NCBI RefSeq assembly: GCF_000346465.2
Contig: NC_034013.1
Span: forward strand, 15,565,693 to 15,629,692
Reading direction: 5' to 3'
Source: Prunus persica
Lineage: Eukaryota > Streptophyta > Magnoliopsida > Rosales > Rosaceae
Length of the DNA stretch: 64,000 nt
Position numbers and translations under genes: made by a program. The notes beneath the pieces were generated by a model, which was given only the letters and a program-made list of their open reading frames with translations, searched no databases and was not told the origin of the DNA. Positions 47,818 to 60,475 of this stretch are shown here, piece after piece. Numbering within the stretch: the first letter of the stretch is position 1; each line of letters opens with the position of its first letter.

Positions 47818-50800
47818 TGTCAATGAGCTGTACATTCCTAATTAGTCTAAGTCAACTATTTGATTATGCAAGATTATAGGAACATAATTACTTTCCTAGA
47901 ATAGTTTCCTAGGCTCTGTATATATAACCTTCCTATTTGTTATATATTAAGAAGAATGAAGTATTATTTTTTACCAATCTGATATGGTATCAGAGCAGTC
48001 AATCTTGACTGTCTCTTGCCCTAACCCTAATCGCTTCCGCAGCAACAGCCGTCATACAGACCCAGCACCAGCCCATATTCCATCTCAAATCACCGTTTTG
48101 CAATATTCCATCTATTACGCAGCACCAGCACCAGCACCAAAAGCAATATTCCATCTCACAAACCCAGCACCAAATACCACCCATATTCCATCTTACAAAC
48201 CCATTCAAACCTTTCCTCTAGTCAAATCACGTTTTGCAATATTGCAAATCACTTTCCACTCACAGACCCATTCAAACCGTTCCCATTGTTCTTTTTTTTT
48301 CCCTTTCAACCCAATATTTCTTATTGCAAAACAGTTTGTCTTATTGCCTTTGTCCACCGTGCACTTGCTTTTCCTCAACTTGATATTTCTTTTTTGTCCT
48401 TTTTTCATTGGGTGTCAGCCAATATCATGGCCAACGATGATGGGTCAGCAAACACCAATCAATCCTTGGTGTCGGGAGGCTCCAAAACTACCACACAAAT
48501 CGTCACTTTGCAGAGTGACACCTCCAACTTCTCCGCAGGAATCAAACTGGATGAGAATAATTATTCTCTATGGCATCAAATCATAGAGATGAAGATAGCT
48601 GGGCGAGAAAAACATGGCCACTTGACCGGTGATATTGCCCAACCTGCAGACACAGATCCCACATTTAATAAAATGGCGTGCATCGGATTGCCAAGTCAAG
48701 AGTTGGTTGTTCGACGCCATGCAACCTAATCAGATTAAACGATTTATTCGTTATGACACAGCAAAGCAAGTCTGGGCTGCAATCAAGCAAACCTATTCAG
48801 ATGGTGCTGATGAAGCCAAGATTTATGACCTTCACAGACGGTCATTCATAATGAAGCAAGCTGGCGCATCAGTTGCCAAATATTACAGTGAGCTCATTGA
48901 GATTTTTCAGGAGCTTGATCAATTAAGTCCAAGCACCATGGAGCATCCGAAAGACATTGAGACTAGACGCAAAGAGGTTGATCGTCTCCGAGTTTATATA
49001 TTTCTTGCAGGTTTGGACAATAATTTCGATCAAATCCGAGGAGAGATTTTGCGGATGGAGCCAAAACCCGAACTGGAGGCCGCATATGCACATATTAAAA
49101 GAGAGAGTAACCGACAGGGAACCATGTCTGAAGTTGGTGTAACCTCCGAAGCCACAACCTTGGCTACTGCAAGGTCCAAACAATCTCGGCCGAACAACTA
49201 TAGTGTCGACCCTACTCGTAACCGGCCTCCAATGAAGTGTACCAAATGTGGTTTAGATAACCACACCATTAAGGGCTGTTATGAGATCATTGGTTATCCA
49301 GAAGGATGGGTCCACAAAGCGCGGAAAAAGGATTCTACCAGAGCCTCATTTGCATTCGCTCAGTCATCCGAGGAGACTGCATCAGAACCTCCATCAGGTA
49401 CATATGGCTCCAAGGCCTTGGCCACCTCAGGTACCTCTTGCACATCTTCACTTACTTGTAATAGATCATGGATTATTGACACTGGCGCCACTGATCACAT
49501 GACATCTAGTTTTACTGGGTTGCACTCTACCAAACCATCAAGCCAAACACATATTACCAGTGCCAATGGAACCACCTCCCAAGTTATGGGAGAAGGGTCT
49601 TTATCTCTTACATCTTCATTAAGTCTTGATCATGTCTTAGTTGTCCCTTCACTCGACTATGACTTGTTATCTGTTCCTCAAATCATTGATTCCCTTAATT
49701 GTACCGTGTGTTTTTGGCCATTGTATTGTCTATTTCAGGATCTTCTCACCAGGACCGTGATTGGATGTGGTACTAGGAGGGGAAAGTTGTATTATCTGGA
49801 CTTGACAGAAGACAGCAGTACAAGATTGAGTCAGACACATCATGTGAGAGGAGATGAGTCTATCAGGATGAAGAAAATTTGGCTATGGCATAGACGATTA
49901 GGTCATGCTTCTTTTGGTTATCTGAAACTTTTATTTCCAGATTTGTTTTCCCAGTTTGCTGAATCAGACTTTCATTGTGAAACTTGCATTTTGGCCAAAA
50001 GTCATCGTATTTCTTACCCATTAAGATTGAATAAAAGTTCTTTGCCTTTCATGATTGTCCATTCTGATGTTTGGGGACCATCACGAGTTCCCACTATTAG
50101 CGGTTTTAAGTGGTTTATGACATTTATTGATGATTGCACCCGGATGACCTGGGTTTTTCCCTTAAAGCATAAAAGTGATGTCACCGCCAAATTCAAGTTA
50201 TTTTATCAATATGTTGCTACTCAATTTGACAAGAAAATCACTACGCTTCGGTCTGACAATGGAGGAGAGTACGTCAACCATGACCTACATAATTTTTTAA
50301 GTCAACATGGAATTGTTCATCAAACCACATGTGCCTATACACCACAACAGAATGGCGTCGCAGAGCGTAAGAATCGTCATCTCTTGGAGGTTGTTCGTGC
50401 CTCTTTATTTGAGGCCCGTATGCCTCATCATTTTTGGGGGGAGGCTCTTTGTTCTGATGCTTACCTCATTAATAGAACACCATCTAGCACTCTTCAGTAT
50501 CAAACTCCATTTCAGACATTGACCACTCTCCTCACCATGCCATCCACACCAAATCTCGAACCACGTGTCTTTGGTTGTGTTGCTTATGTTCAGGTGTATC
50601 CACATCAGCGTGGCAAGCTTGATCCGTGTGCACTGCGTTGTGTCTTTGTGGGTTATGCTGACACTCAGAAGGGCTATAAGTGTTTCCATCCTCCTACTCA
50701 GACCATGCATGTTACCGCCGATGTGACTTTCCACGAGAGTGAGTTCTATTACTCAGGGGGAGTTTCTGAGCATCCTCTGCAGGGGGAGAGCTCTATCTTT

Positions 50801-52928
50801 GCAGAAGATACTCAGAGCATCCAAATTCAACAAACTGTTTTAGAGCAGTCAGTGTCCGAGCAACCAGCTACAGTAGTACAACAAGATCAAGAGTTACTGG
50901 AAACTCCATATGATGGTTCAGATAATTTCCCTCCTACTACAGTACCATCACCAATCATCCAATCAGGTCCTGAAGATTCCGCGCAGGTAACTGAGCATTT
51001 AAACTCCAACTTAAGCACTTTACATGAGTCGAGTCATACAGGAAACACAGGTTATCAGTTACCTATTCGTACCACTAGAGGGATTCCTAGACAACAGTAT
51101 GACCCGGACCCAAAAATAAAAGTTAAATCCCTATTGCTAATCATGTGTCCCTACATAGGTTGTCTCCGTCATGTGCATCATTTGTATGTCAATTATCCAC
51201 TGTATCTATTCCAAGTAATGTGCAGGAAGCTCTGAAAGATCCCAAGTGGACTCAAGCGATGAATGATGAAATGGAGGCCCTCCAGAAGAATTCCACTTGG
51301 AAGATGACTATCCTTCCCAAAGGGAAGAGAACAGTGGGTTGTAGATGGATATATACAGTAAAGTTCAAGGCAGATGACACCATTGAACGATACAAAGCAA
51401 GACTGGTGGCGAAAGGTTATACTCAGACTTATGGGATTGACTATGGGGAGACATTTGCCCCTGTAGCCAAGATAAACACAATTCGGGTACTTCTTTCTCT
51501 GGCAGCAAACCTAAACTGGCCATTACACCAGTTTGATGTCAAAAATGCCTTCCTGCACGGCGACCTAGAAGAAGAAGTCTATATGGATTCCCCTCCAGGA
51601 TGCAAGATGGGGCCCAATACTAGCAACATGGTGTGTAAACTGAGAAAGTCTCTTTATGGCTTGAAGCAGTCACCCAGAGCATGGTTTGGAAAGTTCAGCA
51701 AATCAATGAAGGATTTTGGATACAAGCAAAGTAACTCAGATCATACTCTTTTCCTGAAACATAAGAAAGGTAAAGTCACTGCCCTTATTGTATATGTTGA
51801 TGACATGGTAGTTACCGGGAATGACCCAATAGAAAAGGCAGCATTGCAGCACCACTTGGCAAGTGAGTTTGAAATGAAAGATCTTGGTGCTCTGAAGTAT
51901 TTCCTAGGCATCGAAGTGGCTCGTTCAGAACAAGGAATATTTCTATCACAACGGAAATATATCCTTGACATTTTGACTGACACTGGAATGTTAGCCAGCA
52001 AACCAGCAGATACGCCAATGGAGTTGAATCATCAGCTTGGTGAATATCCTGATCAAGTACCCACCAACAAAGAAAGATATCAACGCCTTGTGGGTAAGTT
52101 AATCTATCTAGGACACACTAGACCTGATATAGCATATGCTGTAAGTGTGGTGAGTCAGTTCATGCATGCACCAAGTGAAGCCCACATGGATGCGGTAAAC
52201 CGAATTTTGAGATACTTGAAGTCATCTCCTGGAAGAGGATTGATGTTCGCACGACATGGTCATCTAGATGTTGAGGGTCACACTGATGCAGACTGGGCGG
52301 GCTCTGTTACTGACAGGCGATCTACGTCGGGATACTTTACCTTTGTAGGAGGCAATCTAGTATCTTGGCGAAGTAAAAAACAGAAAGTAGTGTCAAGATC
52401 AAGTGCTGAAGCAGAATATCGAGGTATGGCACACGGAGTATGTGAGCTACTCTGGATAAGGAATTTGTTGGAGGAATTGGAGTTCAAACCTAAACATGCC
52501 ATGCAACTGAATTGTGACAACAAAGCTGCAATAGACATTGCACATAATCCAGTGCAACATGATAGAACCAAGCATGTTGAAGTTGACAGACATTTCATCA
52601 AGGAGAAGCTCGAGGCAAAGATCATTAAGGTATCATTTGTTAAATCCGAAGATCAACTTGCAGATGTCCTTACCAAAGCAGTCACAGGCAGGGTATTTCA
52701 CAGCTCACTTAGCAAGTTGGGCATTGATGACATATATGCTCCAACTTGAGGGGGAGTGTCAATGAGCTGTACATTCCTAATTAGTCTAAGTCAACTATTT
52801 GATTATGCAAGATTATAGGAACATAATTACTTTCCTAGAATAGTTTCCTAGGCTCTGTATATATAACCTTCCTATTTGTTATATATTAAGAAGAATGAAG
52901 TATTATTTTTTACCAATCTGATAAAAAC
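47813..52928 (+). mobile_element. Full-length Ty1/copia retrotransposon with target-site duplication
   Basis: The element is 47818-52923 (5,106 bp). LTRs of 167 bp (47818-47984 and 52757-52923) look identical, begin TGTCAATGAG and end CTGATA. The 5-bp duplication AAAAC flanks it (47813-47817, 52924-52928). The empty-site sequence GAGAAAACGAGGC survives in the parental region at about 30215, confirming the target. The primer site TGGTATCAGAGC lies directly after the 5' LTR (47985-47996). The polypurine tract GAGGGGGAG precedes the 3' LTR (52748-52756) and overlaps the pol stop codon. Confidence 0.97.
48427..52749 (+). pseudogene. copia gag-pol polyprotein, two frameshifts
   Basis: Order is copia-type: gag, protease, integrase, reverse transcriptase, RNase H. 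Gag starts MANDDGSANTN at 48427. The frame changes within an A-run near 48670-48673. The zinc knuckle (CTKCGLDNHTIKGC) is near 49238 and the protease motif DTGATDHM near 49478. The integrase has LWHRRLGH, CETC, and DDE residues in VHSDVWG, LRSDNGGEY and NGVAERKNRH. A second frame change near 51125 leads to RT (FDVKNAFLHGDL, YVDDMV near 51795) and RNase H (DADWAGS near 52290). The end reads LGIDDIYAPT. With the frame changes as read, this copy would not make a complete polyprotein. Confidence 0.9.
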
Positions 52929-54365
52929 GAGGCAGAGAAGGGCGAGTGGTGAGCGCTCGCCTTTTTGGTGCAATGAACCCGGCCATGTGACTCATCACGT
53001 GACCTTCCTTTTTTTTTTTTGGGGTACATTTCATGCTAGTGGTGAATTGATCAACAAAAATTTATATTTGCACATCTTTTTTCAAAGAAAAAAAAAATTT
53101 AAGCAGTAGTGATAGGTTTATGAGCACATCTGTTTAGTTTCCCTATTAATGATGTATTTTTTTTGGAGCTCATTACCATGTCTTATTTTGCCCTCGCTTT
53201 ATGAATGCTTAGTTTTAAAAGAAAATAGGTCTGACAAAAAATGAAAAGAAAATAGAATTGGAGAGATCAAATGAGATGTATCATATAACGGGGATGGATA
53301 AATTTGGTGGAGGACGGGAGGCAATGAGAGAAGCAGAGTAGAGAATAGGGCAATTGAGGGGACTCCAACTCTCAGCCACGTTCTAGCATTATCCTATCAG
53401 AGTGCAGCAACAATGGAGGAAGGGAATGGTGGAGATGCAAGAAAGAGTTGAGAAAAGACGTAAGGCCACTTACTAGGGACGCTAAGGTTTTTAAATTTGT
53501 TTTTTCAGTTTTTGTTGTTGTTTTTAAGGATTATTGAAAATATAATAAATTAAAAAAATAGAATACACATGACAACATTCATTAATTGACATGACATGAC
53601 ACATCAACTGCCACATAAAGTTGGTTAGCGAAGGTAGTTAATGTTGTGTGTCTAAATAGCATTACTCTTTTTGTTTACTGAGCAATGAGGTAGAACAATC
53701 ATTTGTCCTTGAATTGTTTGGACTTGAAAACCACAAGGGCCAAAGTGACCAAATTGAAATAACAGGGACCTTAGTGGTAAAAGTGGAAAACTAGAATGAC
53801 AAAAAAGTGATTTTTTACCTTTTTTTTTTATTTTAAAGACGATATTCTACTTTAATATAATCTAAATTACGGTGAGAGTGATTCAAACTCGGGTGTAGAG
53901 TGGGGATCTCTAGCCAACTTGACTAAAGCTAATGTCTGCTTTTATGTTAGGACTTTTTTGTTTTTGGTTAAAAATGTGAGGACGTTCATATTACATTACA
54001 TGCTAGTAGTGAATTGATTATTATAAATTATATTAGTTCCTTCCCCTTTTTTTCAAAGAAAAACAAATTATAGACGTAGTGATAGGATTATTAGCACATC
54101 TGTTTAGTTTCCTATAAATGAATTATTTAATTTTTTTGGTCATGGGCTGTCTTTTAGTCAAATAATCCTCATTTGTAAATAAGTACTGGTCCCTTTTATT
54201 ACAACAAAGGCTTATTGGTTGGGAGGACTTAGGAGACATACGTATGAACGGTATAATAATGTGAGATTTTGTAAACCTTATGATGATTATACTTATGAAC
54301 TTTTTATAATGTCATTTTCTTGAGTAGCCAAGATGAAACCTGTGCATACATCTTCATTCTTCTAT
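52929..54365. repeat. Right part of the POPEYE-region duplicate
   Basis: Resumes at 'gaggcagagaagggcgagtgg', the counterpart of about 30222, and continues to about 54365, the counterpart of about 30825 ('gcatacatcttcattcttctat'). The segment around 'catgctagtggtgaattgat' occurs twice (about 53032 and 54000), indicating an additional local duplication. A family 2 SINE-like copy lies inside (53848-53935). Confidence 0.75.
53848..53935 (-). repeat. SINE-like tRNA-derived sequence (family 2, inverted)
   Basis: The reverse complement has AAGTTGGCTAGAGATC, then GAGTTTGAATCAC, then 'taatttagattatatt', the same order as the copy at 15860-15945. Confidence 0.5.
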
Positions 54366-54650
54366 GCAACGCAAAAGGCAACACACATCACATACCATGT
54401 CTTATTTCGCACTCGTTTTGTGAATGTTTTAAAAGAAAATAGAACTAGAGAGATCAAATGAGATGTATCATATCACTCATGATAAAGAAAGTTTGATTAA
54501 TTAAATTGAATCCTTAACAAAAATTGGATCATTAATTCAAATATCCTTAACAAAAACAAAAGATAACAGTCAATGAGGGCCTAGATGGCAGTAAAATGCC
54601 TCAATACTATCTAATTAAAGACGTACGGAAGCCCTGCCCTGCTCTGCTCC

Positions 54651-56705
54651 TCAGGTACTTACATTACAGTCTACCTGTAATCCCACCTTCTTCTTTTTGG
54701 TTACATGTAATCCCTCCGTCCATCCACTTTTTCTTTTTCTTTTGTTTTTAATTATTCCGCTTGCATTCTTGGGTTTTTTCTGATTTGCTTTTTCATGATG
54801 CATTAAGGCTACTTCATGTTTGGCTTCTTCCTGCAAAACCCAATTATATTATGTGAGAAACTAGATCCAAATGCTAATAAAAACACTTATTGACAGGCAA
54901 CCAATTAAGTCTCTTGATTCATGGACATTAAAGAAAAAACAAAATCAATTTCATGTAAACACATTTCTTTTACCTCATGCATCAAAGAATTCTCATCCAA
55001 AGTGGTGTCATCTTCTTGTTTTGGCTGCTTCATGCTTGCTGCACTCTTACCTTCTTTGGGTTCATAATCTCCGCACTCTCTGAGAGTTGTAATCATCGTA
55101 AACAACAAAATCCAACGTACAAATTAATGTTATTGATGAAAACAAGAGGAATGTGAAGAAAACTTACGGAGTAAAGCCGAGCGTAAGGGTGAACCAATTA
55201 CAACCATTGATTTTCACAGGAAGAACAGTTGAATGTAAGGTCTCGATCATATGTCTCCTTCCTTCTTGTACAATTTGAAACCTGGTGATACAAAGATCTT
55301 GAACCTTATCACATTCTTCGTTAGTGCCAGTCTTAAAATGAACGAAGTCTTGGTTTCCCATGTGAACCAAATGGTCGGTTACAAGTCCATCAAATTGTGA
55401 TGGCGGATCTGCAATGTCAAGGCCGTTTAATTCAGATAGCTGGACTAGTGAATATTCAATACCACCCTCATCATCTTCCTTAATCTCCAAGGAGTATGCT
55501 ATGATCACCCCCACCTGAAACATATGTAAGGCATAGATAGTCTTGCCTATAATCACGGCCCTCCCTCGGAAAGGAGTACAAGTGCCAATTTCCACTCGTT
55601 TCCAATTCTTTCTACCCACATGAAAAGCAAGGACATCAAAGTTTCTGTGCAAGTCAGACAATGTATACAAAATAACGCCAAAACCAACGGCATAACCAGT
55701 TACCGCCATACGAAAACTATGAGAAAATGGAAACGAAGGCATTTGCACCCAATCCTTCTTATCAGGGTTGTATTTCCCAAAGAATAAGGCTGAACCTTGT
55801 ACGAAGTCCGTTTTGGCTTCAAGAAAATAAAGTGTGCCATATGCCGACACAACTGTTCCATGCGGCTTAAACTGTACGGTAGAAGGTGTTAAGTGATCCA
55901 ATGCCCTTGTTTTCGTATCAAATATATACCCTCCAAATGACTTAACGCAAGGTTTATCCCAACCCTCCCTTGAAAACACATATAGTTGGGAGCGGTCGAA
56001 AATCCTTGCACCCAAATGGGTAGAACCACTGAACTTGGCTACACGTGCTACTCGTGCACCTATATCGTCAACTTCTCCTCCAAATCTGAATTTGACTTCA
56101 TATATGGCATTAGTGTATTTGCCCCTAATGAAAGTTACCATTAAAAACAAAGATCTATCTTCCCCCTGATTTACCGTCGTTGATGCATTCTCAACCATGG
56201 GCAAGCTGGACCGAGAAGAAAGATATACAAAACAAGTCAAATTAATCTTTCCCAAAAACTTCCAGACCTACAGAGAATTAATGAATGAAGCCAAAGCTAC
56301 ACAATCAACATAGCAAGATAAATATTTTATATTATATAATATATATAAAAAACAGCGATGCAAATGGGAAACAAAAATTAAGAAGACGAAATCCACTAGT
56401 AAGCCATGCACTGACCTTGGGTAAGGACGAACGGCCCCATGTTTGCGACTGACGGGGCGTAGTAGGTCAAGCTTCTCCGATATTAATTTCTTCAGCGCAG
56501 CTAGAGATTTCTCCATCTTTGATATCTTGCCCAGTTCGCCCAACGATTTCTCCGTCTTCCATATCTGTCCCAGTTCGCTCAGAGAGTTCTCCATCTCCGA
56601 TATCTTGGGCAGAGATTTCTGGATCTTTGGTATCTTACCCAGGAGCTCATCCTGGCGTGATGCCATCGTCAAGGCATGGTCTTGACTGGAGGCTGCTGCG
56701 GCCAT
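54651..56705 (-). CDS. Propeller-like protein with coiled-coil N-terminus, copy D (most intact)
   Basis: Four exons (56416-56705, 55168-56205, 54974-55079, 54651-54830) join in frame to 537 aa. Family function unknown. The start MAAAASSQDHALTMAS is the family start. Residues about 20-75 form heptad-like repeats (MENSLSELGQIWKTEKSLGELGK style) suggesting a coiled coil. Residues about 100-440 carry propeller-like motifs (GARIFDRSQLYVFSREGWD, GTLYFLEAK, GYAVGFGVILYTLSD, FRGRAVIIGKTIYAL). Exon 3 is acidic (QPKQEDDTTLDENSLMHE). Exon 4 is Lys/Arg-rich (IIKNKRKRKSGW, VTKKKKVG), a likely nuclear signal. Without splicing at CC|GTAAGT the protein ends at 443 aa (TAA 55164-55166). No F-box was recognised, so an SCF role cannot be assumed. 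A divergent KEN remnant starts 0.96 kb away. Confidence 0.7.
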
Positions 56706-57662
56706 AATCTTGAATGCTAAATTGAGGCAAAAGGGAATTTAGGGTTGGTTGTGGGTATGAAATATAAGCTAAAGCCTGGAATTAATTCTATTGATCAATA
56801 TGCTCTTTTATTCATCCGTAAAGTCATGTATTCAAATAATGGCCTAATTAATCTTGATAGGAGCAGGAAACTTTTTTTTTAAAATTATTTTTATGAAGGA
56901 AGAAACAGGAACCTTTTTATTTTTACCCAAATAAAACACGGGAAACTTTTTTTGTTTGTTTTAGAGAAAACATGAAAATTACTTTTCTATTTTAGTAGGT
57001 GTATGACCGCTTTACTCTATTTGGTTTCCCATTTTAAAATTCCTAGTGTTACCTGTTTGTTTATTTGTTATCATTTTTATGATTTTTTTGGGGTTTACAG
57101 GTGAGATTGGGTTTTAGGGCCAATTGAGGAAGTGGTTTAGTTCAAAGCCCTATTAATTGACCTTCTTCTTTGATTTTATTGCTTCACTCTCATTAATCAA
57201 AGGTGCTCGTGGACTTGATCTCTTTGACTCCATCGTTTTTGCTTCGTTGTCCAGATAATCAAAGGTTACCTTATCTCATGCTTTCTCAGTTATATTTTGT
57301 TTTTGTTTTCTTTTATTTTGAACGTTGTAGTAGTATTGTTTCTATTTGGTTAGAGTTGTGCATCTTAGTTTTCTTAGGAAGTATACACTGCTGTTTTTTT
57401 TTTTTTTTTTTTTTAAATTTATTTTTTTACCTTACTCTTCTTTTTGAGCTCAAGTGTTTTCTATGGATACTGTTTGTTCTTACAAGTATACTTTTTGCAA
57501 GATGTTGAATGATTTGGAAGGCTAAAGTGCATTGCAATGTGTACTGTGTTTGCTGGCTAATTAAAAGTTGCTGGAGAAGATGCAATGTGTTTTATTAAAT
57601 GTTTGTTTGTTTCTATCTTTTCTTGCAGATTACTTTCATTGGTAAGAATTCTTTTCAATAAA
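56706..57662. promoter_or_regulatory. Shared divergent intergenic region, unit D
   Basis: 958 bp with the same order as unit C: propeller promoter side, then 'ttcactctcattaatcaaagg' leader (about 57183-57266), then a poly-T-rich 5'UTR intron (57396-57428 T/A-rich) ending TTTTCTTGCAG near 57628. Confidence 0.5.
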
Positions 57663-57955
57663 ATGGATGACCAGATAGAGTTATCAAACTTTGTTCGACG
57701 GTTGCATGATCAAAATAATTCAAGGCACAAGGTCATTGGTTCTAGGCTTTGTTATTACAGTTTCAAGTTTAATTTAAGAAAAATTTCTCAAGATTTGTAC
57801 AAGGGGCATTTGCATTTATCTTTTAATCGTCGCCCGGGGGGGGGTTGTTGTGGTGTTGGGGTCACAGATAAATGTGGTGTTTGTGAAAGTTGCTCGAGAA
57901 AATGCAAAAAAAATATTTCTAAGGACTGCTGCAGCTAATGATGGTGTTGTTTTAA
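57663..57955 (+). pseudogene. KEN-gene 5' fragment, unit D
   Basis: Reads MDDQIELSNFVRRLHDQNN, VIGSRLCYYSFKFN and ISQDLYKGHLHLSFN, matching the start of the unit C gene. It then degenerates through a G-rich stretch (nine G near 57837) and ends at about 57955, where repeat unit E begins. No catalytic-loop or KEN exons remain. Confidence 0.6.
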
Positions 57956-58208
57956 AGCCGTGGACTTATTTGTTCTCCCGACAAAAGCAGAACTTCTTTT
58001 GCAATCATTTTGTGAATGCTCAGTTTTAAAATAAAATAGAATTAGAGAGATCAAATCAGATGTATCACCTCACTCATGATAAAGAAAGTTTGATTAAATA
58101 AATTGAATCCTTAACATAAATTGTATCATTAATTCAAACTAAAGATAACAGTCAATAAGGGCCAAGAAGGCACTAAAATGCCTCAATACTATCTAATCAA
58201 AGACGTAC

Positions 58209-60190
58209 TTACATTACAGGTTGTTTTCTACTCCCTGTAATCCCACCTTCTTTTTTTTTGGTTACATGTAATCCCTCCTTCCATCCGCTTCTTCTTTTTC
58301 TTTTGTTTTTAATTATTCCGCCTGCATTCTTGGGTTTTTTCTGGTTTCCTTTTTCATGATGCATTAAGGCTACTTCATGTTTGGCTTCTTCCTGCAAAAC
58401 CCAATTATATTATGTGAGAAACTAGATCCAAATGCTAATAAAAACACTTATAGACGTGCAAACAATTGAGTCTCTTGATTCATGGTCATTAAAGAAAGAA
58501 GAAAAAAAATCAATTTCATGTAAACACATTTCTTTTACCTCATGCATCAAAGAATTCTCATCCAAAGTGGTGTCGTCTTCTTGTTTTGGCTACTTCGTGC
58601 TTACTGCACTCTTACCTTCTTCGGGTTCATAATCCCCACACTCTCTGAGAGTCATAATCATCGTAAACAATAAAATCCAACGTACATATTAATGTTATGA
58701 TTAAAACACGAGAAATGTGAAGAAAACTTACGGAGTAAAGCCGAGTGTAAGCATGAACCAATTACATACATCAATTTTTACACGAAGAACAATTGAATGT
58801 AAGGTCTCGATTATTCCTTGAACAATTTGAAACGTGGTGATACAAAGATGTTGAACCTCATCACATTCTTCGTTAGTGCAAGTCTTAACATGAATGAAGT
58901 CTTGGTTCCCCAGATGTACCAAATAGTCAGTCACAAGTCCATCAAATTGCAAAGGCGGATCAGCAATGTCAAGGCTGTTCAATGTAAATTGCCGGACTAG
59001 TGAATATGCAATATCACCGTCATCAACTACCTTCCTTTACAAGGAGTATGCTATAATCTCATCCTCCCTAAAACGATTTAAGGCATATATAGTCTAAGCT
59101 ACAACCACTGCCCTCCCTTGGAAAGGAGTACAAGTGCCAATTTCAACTTGTTTCCAACATCAAAGTTTCCATGCAAGTCAGACAACGTATACAAAATAAC
59201 GTCATAACCAGTTACCGCCACAGTAAACTTATAAGAAAATGGGAACGAAGGCATTTGCACCCAATCCTTTTTATCATGGTTATATTTCCCAAAGAATAAG
59301 CCTGAACCTTGTACGAATTCTGTTTCGGTTTCAAGAAAATAAAGTGTGCTATATGACGACACAACTGTTCCATGCTGCTAAAACTGTACGGTAGAAGGCG
59401 TTAAGCGATCTAATGCCCTAGTTTTTGTATCATATATATACCCTCCAAATGAATCAACGCAAGGTTTATCCAACCCTCCCTTGAAAACACATAGAATTGG
59501 GAGCAGTCGAAAATCCTTGCACCCATATGGGTAGAACCACTGAACTTGGCTACACGTGCTATTCGTGCACCCATATCATCAACTTCTCCTCCAAATTTGA
59601 ATTTAACTTCATATATTGCATCAGTGTATTTGCCCCTAATGAAAGTTACCATTAAAAACAAAGATCTATCTTCCCCCTGATTTATCGTCGTTGATGCATT
59701 CTCAACCATGGGCAAGCTGGACAGAGAAGAGAGATATACAAAACAAGTTAATATTCTTTCCAAACCAATTCCGGCCTAGAGAGAATTAATGATTGAACCA
59801 AGATCAAAGCTACACACTCTACTTTTGTAAGCATATATACATTTTATGTTAAATATAATTTTTTTTTAAAGCAATGCACAAAAATTAAGAAGATAAAATC
59901 TACATAGCAAGCCATGCACTGACCCATGTTTGCGACTGTCGGCCCTACTGCGGCATAGTAGGCGAAGCTCCTTCGAAATTAATTTCTTTAAATCGATCAG
60001 TTGGATTTTTTGGGCTAGAAGCGCGGCTAGATATTTCTCATTCTCCCCCAGTTCGTGCAGAGACTTCTCCATAGCCCATATCTTGCGCAGAGATTTCTTG
60101 ATCTTTGATGTCTTGGCAAGGAGCTCGTCTACGTATTCTTTCTCTAGTTTCTCGCTCTTGCCTCTCCAAAGCCTCTTGCATGTCTGCCAT
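58209..60190 (-). pseudogene. Propeller-like gene, copy E (multiply disrupted)
   Basis: All four exon equivalents are present. Exon 1 starts at an ATG (60190) in the wrong frame relative to LLAKTSKIKKSLRKIWAM, so its original start has been replaced. Exon 2 has a 1-nt deletion near 59379, a roughly 28-bp deletion near 59157 and stop changes near 59036 and 59096. Exon 3 has a TAG (near 58590). Exon 4 is frameshifted near its end. Similarity is closest to copy C (same 21-nt deletion at the end of exon 1). It is not expected to be functional. Confidence 0.8.
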
Positions 60191-60351
60191 TGAGAATGCA
60201 GAATGAAATCTAAAATATGAGAAATGGAAATGTAAAGAAGATCTAGTGTGGGAGGTATGAGCTGAACCTTTAGTTTTATAGAAAAATTTAGACAGATAGA
60301 TATGACATGTGGCGCAATCTTAGAGGGTGAAAATCTTATCTGAAATTTTAA

Positions 60352-60475
60352 ATTCAAATGAAATTTGAAATTTGAAATTTATCTGAAATTTGAATTTCGA
60401 AATGTATCTGAAATTTGACATTTTGAATTTATCTGAAATTTGAATTTTGAAATGTATATGAAATTTGAAACCGAA
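60352..60475. repeat. Minisatellite, TCTGAAATTTGAA-type units
   Basis: About seven degenerate units of 14-30 bp built on GAAATTTGAA and TATCTGAAATTTGAA. Confidence 0.8.

Noticed and set aside
47984..48586. 200-codon open frame at the start of the copia element
   Set aside because: Lies in the leader and overlaps gag in another frame; it is Pro/Thr/His-rich without domain similarity.
33488..60190. Calling the propeller family F-box/kelch proteins
   Set aside because: No F-box segment could be found; the N-terminus is a short coiled coil and blade motifs are only kelch-like, so the functional class is left open.
60352..60475. Possible CRISPR-like repeated units
   Set aside because: Units are degenerate, of variable length and without unique spacers; it is a eukaryotic minisatellite.
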